A DNA stretch of 64,000 nucleotides, taken from contig JAVYIG010001824.1 of NCBI GenBank assembly GCA_035222895.1, positions 124,001-188,000 of the forward strand, read 5' to 3'. The number at the start of each line of letters is the position of its first letter. Within the stretch, counting starts at the first letter, position 1. Source of the stretch: Strongylocentrotus droebachiensis (Eukaryota > Echinodermata > Echinoidea > Camarodonta > Strongylocentrotidae). The translations under genes were made by a program, and so were the position numbers. The notes under the pieces were generated by a model that worked only from the letters and a program-made list of their open reading frames with translations, was not told the DNA's origin and ran no database searches. Below are positions 45,345 to 56,886 of the stretch, one piece after another.

Positions 45345-45675
45345 AGATTGATGGTATTTATTGTTCAAAACTATACTTCATCATCCAAATATATTAACAA
45401 ATGGCAATTTCACTGCTGCAAATTTAAGAAAGAGAAACCAAATTTTCATGGTCTTATATCTTTGATAAAAATTAAATCTAAATCTGAAAATGTAATTGCA
45501 GCCAAATATGGCAAGTTAAGCCTCCATTTTAAAAAGTTTATATTTGAGTTGTAGCGGACTATATGATGTTTTTGTCATTTCACATTCCTGTACATGATTG
45601 TAAATAGCCAGTTGGCTTTTATGTTATTTTTGAGTACCCAATAAAAAAAATAAAATAAAAAAAAAATAAAAAAAA
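45345..45675 (+). mobile_element. LINE 3' end with A-rich tail
   Basis: Breaks the copied intron block after AAGATTGATG. It contains TGTAAATAGCCAGTTGGCTT and ends in AATAAAAAAAATAAAAT-type sequence, the usual LINE tail. The ORF through it (45189-45554) is chance. Confidence 0.5.
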
Positions 45676-45893
45676 TGGCAATGGACGGCATCTATGATAA
45701 ACAAGGATTGATCACTTAATATATTAATTCTTTCAAAACTTAATCTAGGAGGGACTGTTGAAATGTGAACATTAGGCACATCATTGTATCAATGCAACCA
45801 GCCTTACTGGTGATAATCAATATAAAAATATACCTGTAGGGCCTGTTATTCTGTTTATCACTAAATTAATCGGATAATTTTTTTGCACGACAG

Positions 45894-45911
45894 ATTGAGA
45901 CCCATTTGTAA
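45894..45911 (+). pseudogene. Remnant LRR exon start
   Basis: CACGACAG then ATTGAGACCCATTTGTAA, six codons to a stop. Shows that at least one more repeat unit once stood here. Confidence 0.4.
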
Positions 45912-48900
45912 TAAAAAATAATAAAAACAATAATAATAACAACAATAATAATAATAATATTAATTATAATAATTTAATTTAAACAGCTCCTTTTCCAGAG
46001 GTTTCAAGACGATGTGTGTCACCAAGGATCACTTAACGGGATAAATAACGGCGGATCGAGAGTAGGGGAAAGTGCCCCCCCCCCCCTCCTCTGGCAAAAC
46101 TCAATCTGGCATAGTTTTACAAAATAAGAATAGGTCCGTTATTATCAATCCTCCCCCCCCCCTATTTCAACCACAAAGGGATTTAAATGTGATAAGCCTT
46201 GCCTTTTCTCTCCATCTCACCATGGACCTATTAAGGATGGACATTCAATGTGATTCTTTCTTTGGTCCAATGATAGTCACCGCCTTCTGATTATGTGCAT
46301 CTTAGTGAGAACATTCAGCTGTTTTTAACAATAACGACTGTGTAAGCATTTTCGGTCATTGACAAAGGAGCCGGTTCCCTCTCTTGGGTTTTGCTTGGAT
46401 GGTGTGCTCTGTAAGAGTGTGTCTTAAATAAAAACATCCCCAATGGGGAGCAGCAAAGTTGAAAAGCAGACGATTTTGGTGATATGAAATGTATTATGAC
46501 TGATTTGCACACTTTCGCACACACCCGTGACCTTATAAAACAATTAGAAGGCCATGATCTCTAATAGCCCTGTGCGTTCTAACTCTGGAATATTATGAGG
46601 AAATTGGGGGAAACGGGATTTTAAATCACAACCAATCCAAATATAACCTCAATCTTTTAATATCAACATGTTTTTCAAAATAAACACAGTACACGGAACA
46701 ACAATTTCCGATTATAAACCAGAACTGCACATCGATTTTCCATGATTTAAGCAAGTAATTATCTTCTGCGCATGTAGATTAAAATGTGTAAAATCACTAT
46801 CTTGATTCTGTCCAGGCTTTTTGGCGGTGACCATCATGAGATCAAAGTGAAGAACCATGTACGGCATGTTATTGAGACGACATTGACGGAGACAATCACA
46901 ATGAATTCGTTAAGAAAACGATGAATGCCCATCCGTAATAGGTCCATGATCTCACTATGTATCGAATATTTAGAGGTGCTAAATACAAAATCCCATAGTA
47001 GAAATAAACTTAAAGTAAATAGACTAATAAACTCAGTACATCACATTGTATTACAAAGGAAAGAGGTACTTTTGATTGCTGGTCAGATAATTAAAAGGAA
47101 TGAGGGCATCTGAGAAATGTAATGACCCCATCCCTTTTGTTGTTATTGTTGCTTGTCATAAATTGTCGGGCTAGTGCTTCCCGCTAGATTACCTTTTCTC
47201 CGCCACTGGATAACCGAGCCCTCAAAATAATCTTTATTGCTTAGCTTTACCTGTTTTATTGATATTCATTAAAATGTTTAATCGTTTAGTTAAAGTTAGT
47301 TGCGGAAGTTAATGTAGTGGAACATTCAAATAAAGCGAAAGTTCTCCAAAGGGATTCCAATATATAAAACGAAATTGGAAAAGGAAAGGTAATAATTTGT
47401 AAAGGAAAAGACAAGTACAAATCGCGTTAATATATACTACTTTATTTTTTTATTCTCAGGTGTTATAATGCTTTTTGGTGTTAAAATGAATTTTATTTCC
47501 TATAAATCACGTAAAACATGCATCAAAAATTCGACATGACCGTGAAGGCAAGGAGCAAAAAGGTGTAATACCCATACAAGATCAGGGTTCGCCTTTATTT
47601 TTCTTCAATGGCGGACACGGCCACTTCGCCCGCCTGCCTTCCTTCCGATAGGCCTCTGCATTATAACACATAAGAATAACAATCTGTTAAGACGAAACAT
47701 TACTTCAAACGCTCAACTTTATGGTGGTATATTTGTACCTGTAGACACGTTTGATATTAAATATCTGTTGATTTTGCAGTGAAGTTTAACATCGGACATT
47801 TGTAAACAGCCCACTGTACATCACAATTCAAGTAATATTATTAATTTACATAACAATACACTACATCGATAAAGGTTTAAATGTACTTAGCGTGAAATTA
47901 AATTATATTTAAAAAAAAAAAATCACTTTCAATAATACTATTTTAGACTCTTATACATTTATGCCAGTTACATTGTATTTGATTATTGCATAATTATACG
48001 AAGTACGGAATAGGCCTACTTCAAATCCAAATCAAATCAAATCATTTATTTCCAAATTCCAACATCAATTAAAAACAATGCGCAAAAACAGTCAATAGGC
48101 AATAAAAACTATGACATATCAATCAAACGATTAAGAAGAAAACAAAACAAAACAACTATAGCAATCAAAGAGAAACAAGGTACAGACTACATTAAAAACA
48201 TAAGTGGATAATTGACAAATGGTGAACACAATAAAAGCCAGGTTTTTGGCTTGTTAAGGTGTGTTAACCTAGTTTGTGTATTTTTTGTTTTTACATTATT
48301 ATTATAAAAATTAGACATTGATCAAACAATACATAAAACATAGAACATGAGAACATGAGAACATAAACATGAACAACATTATTTTAAAAAACAGCATATA
48401 AGAGCATCAAACAGTATGGTATGGTTCTACAGAACAATTTAAGAAAATATATCTAACAAATTAAAAGTAATTAATATGAACAGACTAAAAGTTTCTTATA
48501 TTGCCTCCTGAATGTATTATTAAATTAAATATTGAATTGGTTACATTTTACATCATAATAAAGAAGTGGACCCGAATGCAATTGACTGGTTTGAAATTAT
48601 TTAGTAGGTGTTCTTCCTAACGTACGGCTAAATTAGACCTGTCTTCGTTTCATTGAAGCTATAAACGGTAATTGCCTTCAACATATTTATATTGGAAAAT
48701 AATGAATGAAATACATGTAGAGTTGTGTTGTATGAAAGAAAAAATGGATTTCTTATAACGTTTACTATGTATTAGTTTATCATGTAACTTAGACTTGCAT
48801 TTGCATAAGCCTTCTCGCATTTGCTCGTCTCATATCTTTTATAAATCCTTGTTTATATTCTACAATACCTATGACTATGGCTAGCATAATCCATTTTCAT

Positions 48901-49413
48901 GTTTTTTGTCGCTTTTTTCATGAAACTTAAGAACGCAATCATATATCTACCAACAATCGAACCTACTACATTTGTGGAATAATCTCCCAAAGGAAATAAA
49001 GAGTATCAACAAATATTGGTTAAAGCAAAGTTGAAAAGGTATTATATTGATGATTATTCTTTTTTTTTTTCAATTAAATTTACATTTACGATTACCCCCC
49101 CCCCCCCACCCATCCTCCCTGTATGATTGCTGGAGTTTGTTGGTGTACTGTGTTACTGATTAATCTGCATAATTTTGTATTTTGTTATTGCAATTGTTTA
49201 TACCATGTATTTTTTCCTTTACTTGGAACTACTCCATACAAGTTTTTATTAACTTTTTTGTAGTTTCCGTTTTTTCTCTTACTATGTATATTTGCCATTC
49301 TTGTATATATTACAATATTGTTTTTATGCTTGAGAAAAATTGATCAACTGAATTGAACTAAACTGTTATTGCACTTTAATTTCCTTTTTTTGTATGTACG
49401 TGATCACGACCAG
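45912..49413. other. Intron, no gene
   Basis: AAT-type microsatellite (45906-45980), C-runs at 46075-46086 and 49095-49107. AAATCAAATCAAATCATTTA at 48029-48048 looks like the tail of a minus-strand LINE, with no coding part found. Otherwise nothing recognised. Confidence 0.4.
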
Positions 49414-49787
49414 AGTGGAAACACGAGCCCCACCTTGACTGAGCTGACAATAGAGGATGATACACTACGAGGAAGGCAGGATTATGGTTCGATGTTTGAT
49501 AATGTGAAGAGGGTCACTATACAGGTACAGACGATGATCCACTGTGACGTCATCCAGAGGATCCATCTACCAGGAGCAACAGAACTCACCATTCATACAA
49601 AAGAGTATGCAGGTCGACCGGCTGGTTTTCTCAAGAAGCCCACTTCACTACCCGATGCCCTTCTGAATATCTCCTCTCAGCTTGTCAAGGTGACATTCAG
49701 CGATCTTGACATTGGCAACAGTAAGGTGGAACTAATCTTACAAGCTTTCAGATCGCCTCACAACCTGAACCATCTGAAGACCATCAG
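49414..49787 (+). CDS. C-terminal LRR-like exon of the NLR-like gene
   Basis: Acceptor GACCAG, donor GTAAGA; about 124 codons. It enters in phase 0, as the LRR exons demand, and leaves in phase 2. The sequence keeps leucine-rich strands (LTELTIEDD, ATELTIHTKE, LVKVTFSDLDI, LNHLKTIR) but with other spacing than the repeat exons, so it probably caps the LRR solenoid. It is a unique copy. Confidence 0.8.
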
Positions 49788-50166
49788 GTAAGACATCTTG
49801 TCATTTATTAAAACGAGTATTTTGACATATTTTTCCTATATATTTTCATCTCTATATCTTTCTCTTCCTCTACCCCATCCTTTTCCTTGGTATAATATAT
49901 TTCTCCAAGTGATTATATTTGAGTATTTTTTTATTAAGAAGAATGGAAGAAAAATGTTCCTTTGCATTGAATTAATTGAGTATGTTCCTTTTTTTCTCTT
50001 TACCTCACAGCATCTTATTTCATTTCTCTCTCTCTCTCTCTCTCTCATCTTTCTCTATCTCTCAATGTTTGGGGTATTGCATATGTTTCTTTAATTATTT
50101 CTCTATCTGTCTGTCTCCATCTCACTCCCCTCCCCTCTCTGTCTTTGTCTGGGGGGGGGGGGGGGG
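49788..50166. other. Intron with CT microsatellite
   Basis: (CT)n at 50022-50046 and a G-run at 50151-50166. The Ser/Phe-rich ORFs are low complexity. Confidence 0.5.
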
Positions 50167-50668
50167 TCCGCTCGCTATTCATAAGGACCGCTATCCATAA
50201 GGACCAATATTCATAAGGACCGCTTTTCATTAGGACTGCTATTCATAATTTGAGAAAAGGGTGATTATTGATAAGGGTCATTAGTCATGAGAACCGCTAT
50301 TCATAATCGAAGAAGAGGGTCGCTATTCATAATACGAGAAGAGGGTCGTTATTCATAATACGAGAAGTATTATTCGTGTTATGAATAGTGGTCCTTATGA
50401 GTAGTGGCCCCCAATATAAATTATGAATAGCGTCCCATCATCATGTTTATGAATAGCGGCCCCGATTTCGTAATATTAATAGCGGTCCTTATGAGTAAGG
50501 ACCCTCAATGTGAATTATGAATAGCGAGCCTCATCTCACGTTATGAATAGCGGTCTTTACGAATAACGTTCCTTATGCCTTTATGAATAGTGACCTCCTT
50601 TCCGTTTTATGAATAGCGATCCTTCACATATAGGAAGTCACACGTCATGAATAGCGGTCCTTATGAAT
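50167..50668. repeat. Foldback array of GGTCCTTATGAATAGCGG units
   Basis: About 20 degenerate 17-25 bp units. The left part (to about 50365) reads mostly CCGCTATTCATAAGGACC, the right part the reverse complement, so the block is an imperfect palindrome of some 500 bp. Directly followed by a GCGGCGGATCTAG element. Confidence 0.8.
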
Positions 50669-50670
50669 AC

Positions 50671-50960
50671 CAGCGGCGGATCTAGTTTTTTGCTAAGGGG
50701 GGAGGGGGTTGACCCAATGATGATGCAGAGCTCCGCATCATCCTCGTACGAGCCACGAAGCGGCGAGGCGATTTTTTTTTTTTTTGTTTTTTTTTTTGGG
50801 GGGGGGGATATTTTGAACCCCCGTAAGTGATATCTTCCCTATATCTATACTAACATGTGGAGCATCGTTCACGACACGAGCCGCATAGCGGCGAGGCGAT
50901 TTGTTTTGGCTTTTTTTTACCCCCCCGTAATTGATGTTTTCCTGGCATCTAAATACTGTG
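50671..50960. mobile_element. GGCGGATCTAG-type MITE, partial copies
   Basis: Starts CAGCGGCGGATCTAGTTTTT. Contains GAGCCACGAAGCGGCGAGGCGA and a second, diverged copy of the same part at 50850-50905. The same sequence is in 52201-52673. The right end was not found. Confidence 0.55.
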
Positions 50961-51506
50961 TGGGTCGGGACACATGATGGCATTTTCCCATCACATTTCA
51001 CTTGGCAGCCCAAGGGAGGGGGGGGGGGGGGGGGGCCGGGCTAGTCTGTGTCTGGCTCTCTCTCTCTCTCTCTCTCTCTCGCTTTCTCTCTTTCAGAATA
51101 GTGCATAACTGGAAATTAGAAATTGTAATATGTACCATAAGAAGCATAATGTGAAATGTTATCATATCATCTTTATTATAGAAATCTACATGGCTACAAC
51201 TAATCATTACTCTGGTACAGCTAACGTAGTCGAAAAAGATTAAAGGGTGACATTGATAGTAAAAATTTAAAACAAGCTACTTACTGCTAAATGATACACA
51301 AATGTTTTATTTGAATTGAATTCACTGATAACAAGACTTAATTGAATAGCCCTCAGTGCTAATGATGAAACAATCGAGAGGTCTAAATGATTACAAAATA
51401 AATTACATAATCTATATTCCAAACATTGTTAGCTCCGATAACATGCCCCCATCCCTAATCATTTAACATCGACAAAACTGTATTCCGATTATCTTGATAC
51501 TGGTAG

Positions 51507-51608
51507 ATTCATTAGATGCGGAACAGATTTGAGCATGAACGATGTCACAATTGCGTGCAATGAAGATCAGGACATTGAGGTGGAGGTGGAGCACGGCAAA
51601 CCACGTGG
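51507..51608 (+). CDS. Penultimate coding exon of the NLR-like gene
   Basis: Acceptor CTGGTAG, donor GTAAGT. Its first base completes the codon split at 49787 (phase 2), giving an uninterrupted 34 codons: FIRCGTDLSMNDVTIACN, then the acidic DIEVEVEHGK. It leaves again in phase 2. Too short for a domain call. Confidence 0.7.
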
Positions 51609-51662
51609 GTAAGTCAAGACTTGCATCGCCCTTAATGGCTGCATGACATGTATGTATGATTG

Positions 51663-51790
51663 CATGCAAGGGCGTCAATCCCGGGGGGACAGGGGGGACA
51701 TGTCCCCCACGATTTTTCTTAGGAGGGGGGGGGGGGGGGGACATCATATCAAATGTCCCTCCATGTTTTATTAGAAAAGAAGAGGGACCA
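51663..51790. repeat. CCCGGGGGGACA-type repeat
   Basis: GGGCGTCAATCCCGGGGG, GGGGACATGTCCCC (palindrome) and a G-run. A common kind of short dispersed repeat in marine invertebrates (recall). The LTR element inserted at its right edge. Confidence 0.5.
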
Positions 51791-51794
51791 CCAG

Positions 51795-52027
51795 TGTAGT
51801 GATAGCTACATGTAGTTTAACAGAGTCTGCAAATACAGACTAGCATGTATAACTAAATATAGAATGACCTGCAACCCATGACTCATGCCAGGTCATGTTA
51901 TGAAACAATGAGTACTTGTACAGGAGATGCCTACAAAGATGTCTGACTGACATAGAGCCTCAATAAAGCTATACAACTTATTAGTTCAATCAAAGCTCTC
52001 TAACTGGTCTTTTATAAGAACATAATA
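51795..52027 (+). repeat. 5' LTR
   Basis: Begins TGTAGTGATAGC and ends ACATAATA. AATAAAGC near 51962 would be the poly-A signal. Confidence 0.9.
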
Positions 52028-52200
52028 TGGTGTCAGAACTTAGCAGCCAGTGTTTGTGCTGAGCAACCCAGCCTACAGTATATACATGGAGGAATCATTG
52101 AAATCAGGCCAGTTCAATCCAATTCTTTGTGATGTGAGAGATGATTAGAGTCTAAGTGTATGTCCAGTGAATGTAGTTATGTCCATAATAGTTAGCACTG

Positions 52201-52673
52201 CAGGGGCGGATCTAGCTTTTTGCTAAGGGGGGGGGTTTGACCAAAATAATGACAATGCGGAGCATCGTCCACGAGCCGCGAAGCGGCGAGCCGATTTTTT
52301 TTGGGGTGTTTATTTGAACCCCGTAAGTGATGTTTTCCTGGCATCTATTAACACACTGGAGACCATAAAAAGCAGTGCATGATAACGTCTTTTTAAATCA
52401 AGTAACAGTTAAATACACAGTTATATCCAGAGTTATCATGTGTTTGGTTAAGTTACCAGATGAGTTGAATATCTTCTCACAATATTTGCACTTGAAAGGG
52501 TTTCTCTCCAGCGTGCGTTCTTTTTTCTTTCTTTTTTTCTTTTTTTCTTTCTTTTTTATTTCCTTTTTTTTTTTTTTTTTTTGGGGGGGGGGGGGGGGGG
52601 CGCCCAAGGGGGGGGGGGGGGGGGGGGGGGGGGGTTTAAACCCCCTAACCCCCCCCCCCGTAGATCCGCGCCT
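52201..52673. mobile_element. hAT-like MITE inside the LTR element leader
   Basis: Inverted ends CAGGGGCGGATCTAG and, from the right, AGGCGCGGATCTAC. GCACTG repeats on both sides (52195-52200, 52674-52679). The inside has the GAGCCGCGAAGCGGCGAG block of the copies at 50.7 kb and a long T-run/G-run (52562-52634). It inserted after the LTR element, so it is among the latest events here. Confidence 0.7.
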
Positions 52674-52897
52674 GCACTGTCGTTGTATGGATTGGAGTGC
52701 ATAGTTCTGTGCCGGGCCAGTTCCAGTATAACGGGCAGTAAGCGTGACATATATGGGACATGAACATACAGAATAACTCAGTGAAAGTTAATAGTTGAGC
52801 TTAAAGTAATTGTTGCAAAGATACAAAAAAGAAAAAGCTAATTGTTATGCTGTTCATGTGAGTGACTACACTAGGCTAAGAAACAAAAAGAAACAAA

Positions 52898-54961
52898 ATG
52901 GCAAATCTCAGTCAACCTCCTCCACTCGACTTAAAGGGAAATATTCCCGAGAACTGGAGAAGATTTAAACAGAAATTCACTCTATACAATGTTGCCTCAG
53001 GAATGTCTGAAAAAGATGAAAATTTACAAACATCAGTGCTTCTACACGTGATTGGCGATGCTGCCTTGGAATTGTATAATACGTTTGTATTTGCTGAGGG
53101 TGAGAGCATGAAGCTTGAGAAAGTGTTGAACAAATATGAGGAATATTGCATGCCGAAACGTAATCTAACGTATGAGAGACATAGATTTTTCACAAGATCT
53201 CAGTTAGTGCATGAGAGTGTTGATCAGTACGCAACAGAATTGCGGAGTCGTGCTCAGTCATGTGAGTTTTTCATGTTGAAAGAGAGTCTTATCCAGGACA
53301 GAATTATCTGTGGTATTTTAGACGATGGTCTAAGAGAACGTTTGTTGAGGCAAGATGATCTTACATTGGTTAAAACGTTGCAAGTATGTCGTGCGGCTGA
53401 ACAAACTCGAACGCAGGCACAAGCGTTGAGTTCCGCAGGGGAAAACGCCTCAATTCCGGTAGATTCTTTCAGCAAGTCTAAGAAGAAATTTCCTGGTTCA
53501 AAGTCAAAACGGTCAGAACCTCAAGGTCGTACTAAAAGTGATGCATGTAGCAGGTGCGGAAACCGACATAGCAAAGACAAATGTCCCGCACAAGGTCAAA
53601 CATGCAAGAAGTGCAGTAAGCAAAATCATTTTGCTAAATGTTGTAAAACCCCAGTAGCCAAGGTCAATGAACTGCAGCACTTGGAGGTAGATTCAGAAGG
53701 TTTCATGATTTGCTCTGTTGAATCAAAAGAATCCAAGGATGAATGGATAGTTAATCTACTAGTCAATAACCAGCCGGTTGACTTCAAGGTTGATACTGGT
53801 GCTCAGGCGAATCTTCTTCCTGAGACAGTATTTCACAAATTGAAACCAAAACCAAAGCTACAAAAAGCCAAAGTGATGTTGACAGGTTATTATGAGACAG
53901 ATATCCCGGTCAAAGGTCGTTGTTGTGTACAAGTTGAGTACAAAGGGATCAAACGCAATGTGCCGTGTCTAGTCATTCCTGGAAATCGTCAGCCTTTGTT
54001 AGGATTACGGACGAGTGAAGACTTGTATCTGGTGAAACGGGTGTATCATGTTGAGAAACTACGTGGAGTCTACATAGATGCTATTGTCAAGAGCATGCCA
54101 GTTACATCGAACAAACGAAATCAGATTGTCGAAGAGACAAAGAAAGATGATCAACTGCAAGAGCTGCTAGGCATCATCAGAGATGGTTGGCCGGAAACGA
54201 AGCAGCAATGTCCAGTTAGAGTCAGGGAATACTGGAACATCAGGAGTGAACTCTCTGAAGCAGATGGCATCATCTTCAAAGGCAGCAAAATAGTGGTTCC
54301 CACTACTATGAGAAGGTTCATGCTAAACAAAATCCATGAAGGACACTTAGGCATCGAGAAGTGTAAGAAACGTGCTAGAGAAGTCGTCTATTGGCCCAGA
54401 ATCAACATAGACATCACTGAAATGGTCCAAAGTTGTACTTCATGCCTAATGTACAGACCAAAACAGCAAGCTGAAAGTCTACATCCTCATGACGTGCCGA
54501 ACCGCCCGTGGGAAAAAGTTGCTGTTGATTTGTTCACGCTGAACAATAGAGAGTACATGGTCATCGTCGACTACTATTCACAGTTCATTGAAGTATGTAC
54601 TATGACTTCAACTAGTAGCAAGGCCGTGATCAACCACATGAAAGCAGTATTTGCTCGCCATGGAACGCCATGTGAGCTGATGTCGGATAATGGTCCTCAA
54701 TTTGCAAGCCAAGAGTTCCAGAGCTTTGCAAAAGAATGGGATTTTCACCATACTACATCGAGTCCATATTATCCGCAATCCAATGGCCTCGCAGAGAATG
54801 CTGTGAAGATTGTAAAAAAAACTCATATTGAAGTCACAGCACAGTGGACAGGATATCCACAGAGCTCTACATGTCTATCGCAGTTCACCACTAGCATGCG
54901 GAAAGTCTCCGGCAGAACTCCTCTACAATCGTCGACTTCGATCGAATCTCCCCATGCTTGA
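52898..54961 (+). pseudogene. Gag-protease-integrase ORF with RT/RNase H deleted
   Basis: 687 codons. Gag core at residues 1-200 (PENWRRFKQKF, LNKYEEYCMPKRN), two CCHC knuckles at about 215-250 (CSRCGNRHSKDKC and CKKCSKQNHFAKC), and aspartic protease with VDTGAQANLLP at about 297-307. The linker after the protease (about 370-400) runs straight into the segment that normally follows RNase H (IVEETKKDDQLQELL, about 411-425). Integrase zinc site HEGHLG...CTSC starts at about 479, and the core acids are Asp 544, Asp 597, Glu 633 (D-D-35-E spacing). The RT-RNase H part is gone without loss of frame. A frameshift in the A-run near 54813-54820 then spoils the integrase C-terminus. Confidence 0.85.
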
Positions 54962-55405
54962 CAGTTTACTCGACAACCAACAGGTCAATACTCGATCAGT
55001 GAGGGGAAGAAAGGAGGATCATAAGGTGAAGCAAAAAGAGCGATTCGACAAACATGCTCGAAACTTGTCAAAGCTAAAGCCTGGAGATCATATGTCATAC
55101 TCCAAGACATGAAAACCAACACCTGGTCGAAACGTGGTATTGTCAGGTCTGTCCAGGATCGAAACAGATCATACCAGACCGAGACAGAAACAGGAGAGAT
55201 ACGTCGCAGAAACAGACGTCACCTCAGGCCAGTCCCACGTCAACAACAAGCCGAGTCTATTCCACTACCAACACAGGATGACTTCGAGCTAGATGACACT
55301 GCAGAAGCTACAGAGCAACCAGCATCTGACGAAAGCTCAACTACGTCATCAACCAGAACCAGAAGCGGACGAGTTATTAAACCGCCAGATCGCTTGAACT
55401 TGTAA
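54821..55405 (+). pseudogene. Integrase C-terminal part, two further frames
   Basis: Similarity to the family goes on in a shifted frame to about 55085 (ALHVYRSSPLACGKSPAELL) and in a third frame from about 55095 (KRGIVRSVQDRN) to 55405, ending in the TRSGRVIKPPDRL motif common at the end of invertebrate Gypsy integrases. So two frameshifts lie after the D-D-E core. Confidence 0.75.
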
Positions 55406-55807
55406 ATAAATGAAAGCGAACTACAGAGAAAGACTTTCGCGTTTTGTAAATAGTTTATAGTTACAGAGTTCAACTTGGACTTTAAAACATAACTGCAGGA
55501 TTGCATGAGCATGACATATATATTTGCATGTTATAGTTTAAAAATATAACCGGATTTAATCAGTCACTTTGATTACAAAAATCAACAGATATCACTCAAC
55601 CTCAACGGAGAATTCCAGTTTCGCGAATCGCAACCTTGAAAGATATGGACTGTAATAAGTTATATATTTGAAAGCGACAGTACTCCAGCTTTAAGGGACA
55701 GAATAATGCCCTAGTACAGTCGCGAGTGTACAGGTAGTCCACCCTGTCACTCTGTACAGTTTAAGAAGTTTTATATATGTATATAAACCTCTTTTAAAGA
55801 AGGGAGG

Positions 55808-56040
55808 TGTAGTGATAGCTACATGTAGTTTAACAGAGTCTGCAAATACAGACTAGCATGTATAACTAAATATAGAATGACCTGCAACCCATGACTCATG
55901 CCAGGTCATGTTATGAAACAATGAGTACTTGTACATGAGATGCCTACAAAGATGTCTGACTGACATAGAGCCTCAATAAAGCTATACAACTTATTAGTTC
56001 AATCAAAGCTCTCCAACTGGTCTTTTATAAGAACATAATA
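55808..56040 (+). repeat. 3' LTR
   Basis: Differs from the 5' LTR by T for G in TACATGAG and C for T in CTCCAAC. All else matches by eye. Confidence 0.9.
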
Positions 56041-56045
56041 ACCAG

Positions 56046-56697
56046 GAACAACGATTTTGTATTCAAAATCTTACGAATTTGCAACACACACAAACAAAAA
56101 ATAGTGCCTCTTACCCCCCCCCCCCCTCCCCGATGCATGTGTTTAGTTATACAAAAATAGAAAGAAAAAAAAGTATCTTGAATATCTCACAAACATGTTG
56201 TTAATTCCCGTCTCGGGAGGGGGGGGGAAGAATTGTTTCGCTTTAACAAAATGCTATTATGTACCAATCATGATCAAACAGAAATCGATATGTGCAAAAT
56301 GTAAGAAAGGGTTGACAAAAGGCGCGTTATTGAAAATAACATTCCTTTGGAAATGTGTCATTATGAATGTTCCAATGTGCCCATTGGAAGATAAAGGCTT
56401 TATTATCGAAGAGAGAAAATTAAGGTATTTTTTATATTTCGGACATAACATGTAAGTCTATAATTTACATTACTCACGCTTTTCTGTATTATGACGTTTT
56501 CTAAGTTATATATTAAGATAACAGAATAGTGCAAGTGGTTCTGTTAGACGTAACGATGTATGATATTCAAGCTCTCTCTTCTTTGTCCTCCGTTTTTGAT
56601 GTACTGCTGCTTCTATTTTAATGCACACATTTTATCTTATCTCTCTCTCTCTTTCCCTCTCTTCTCTCACGTCATGAAACAGTTTTTAATCAGGTAG
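56046..56697. other. Last part of the final intron
   Basis: C-run and G-run near 56115 and 56218. Ends in a pyrimidine-rich tract (CTCTCTCTCTCTTTCCCTCT) and acceptor. The ORFs 56195-56455 (+/-) overlap and look like chance. Confidence 0.45.
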
Positions 56698-56770
56698 ATG
56701 GCACCGTACTCTACCTGATGAATCAGACGGCTCAGATGATCATTCTTTGAAAAGAAGAAATATCGGATGA
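56698..56770 (+). CDS. Terminal coding exon of the NLR-like gene
   Basis: Acceptor ATCAGGTAG. Joined in phase 2 it gives WHRTLPDESDGSDDHSLKRR and a stop at 56768-56770. The alternative acceptor four bases upstream would give an immediate stop. Acidic, then basic tail. AATAAA at 56881-56886 fits as poly-A signal. Prediction by splice phase and sequence only. Confidence 0.6.
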
Positions 56771-56880
56771 AGTGAAAAGTACATGAAAACACCACCATAG
56801 ACTTATCGAATAATTGCTCAACGTTTAATTTAAATCCGGACTAAGAAATATAAATCGTCATGCAATCGAGTTACTCACTC

Positions 56881-56886
56881 AATAAA
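56881..56886 (+). terminator. Poly-A signal AATAAA
   Basis: 111 bp after the predicted stop codon, on the strand of the gene. Confidence 0.45.

Larger units (their letters stand above)
51795..56040 (+). mobile_element. Young Ty3/Gypsy-type LTR retrotransposon lacking RT
   Basis: Two 233-bp LTRs (51795-52027, 55808-56040) differ at two positions by eye. ACCAG flanks both ends (51790-51794, 56041-56045), a 5-bp target duplication. A primer site TGGTGTCAGAAC follows the left LTR at 52028 (tRNA-Leu-like). A purine tract AAAGAAGGGAGG precedes the right LTR. The coding region joins Gag, protease and integrase with no reverse transcriptase or RNase H between. It lies in the last intron of the NLR-like gene in sense orientation, with a small MITE in its 5' leader. 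Confidence 0.92.

Noticed and set aside
56695-56697. Use of the upstream AG (56692-56693) as last acceptor
   Set aside because: It would put a TAG in frame at once; the next AG gives 23 codons and a stop with a good poly-A signal after it.
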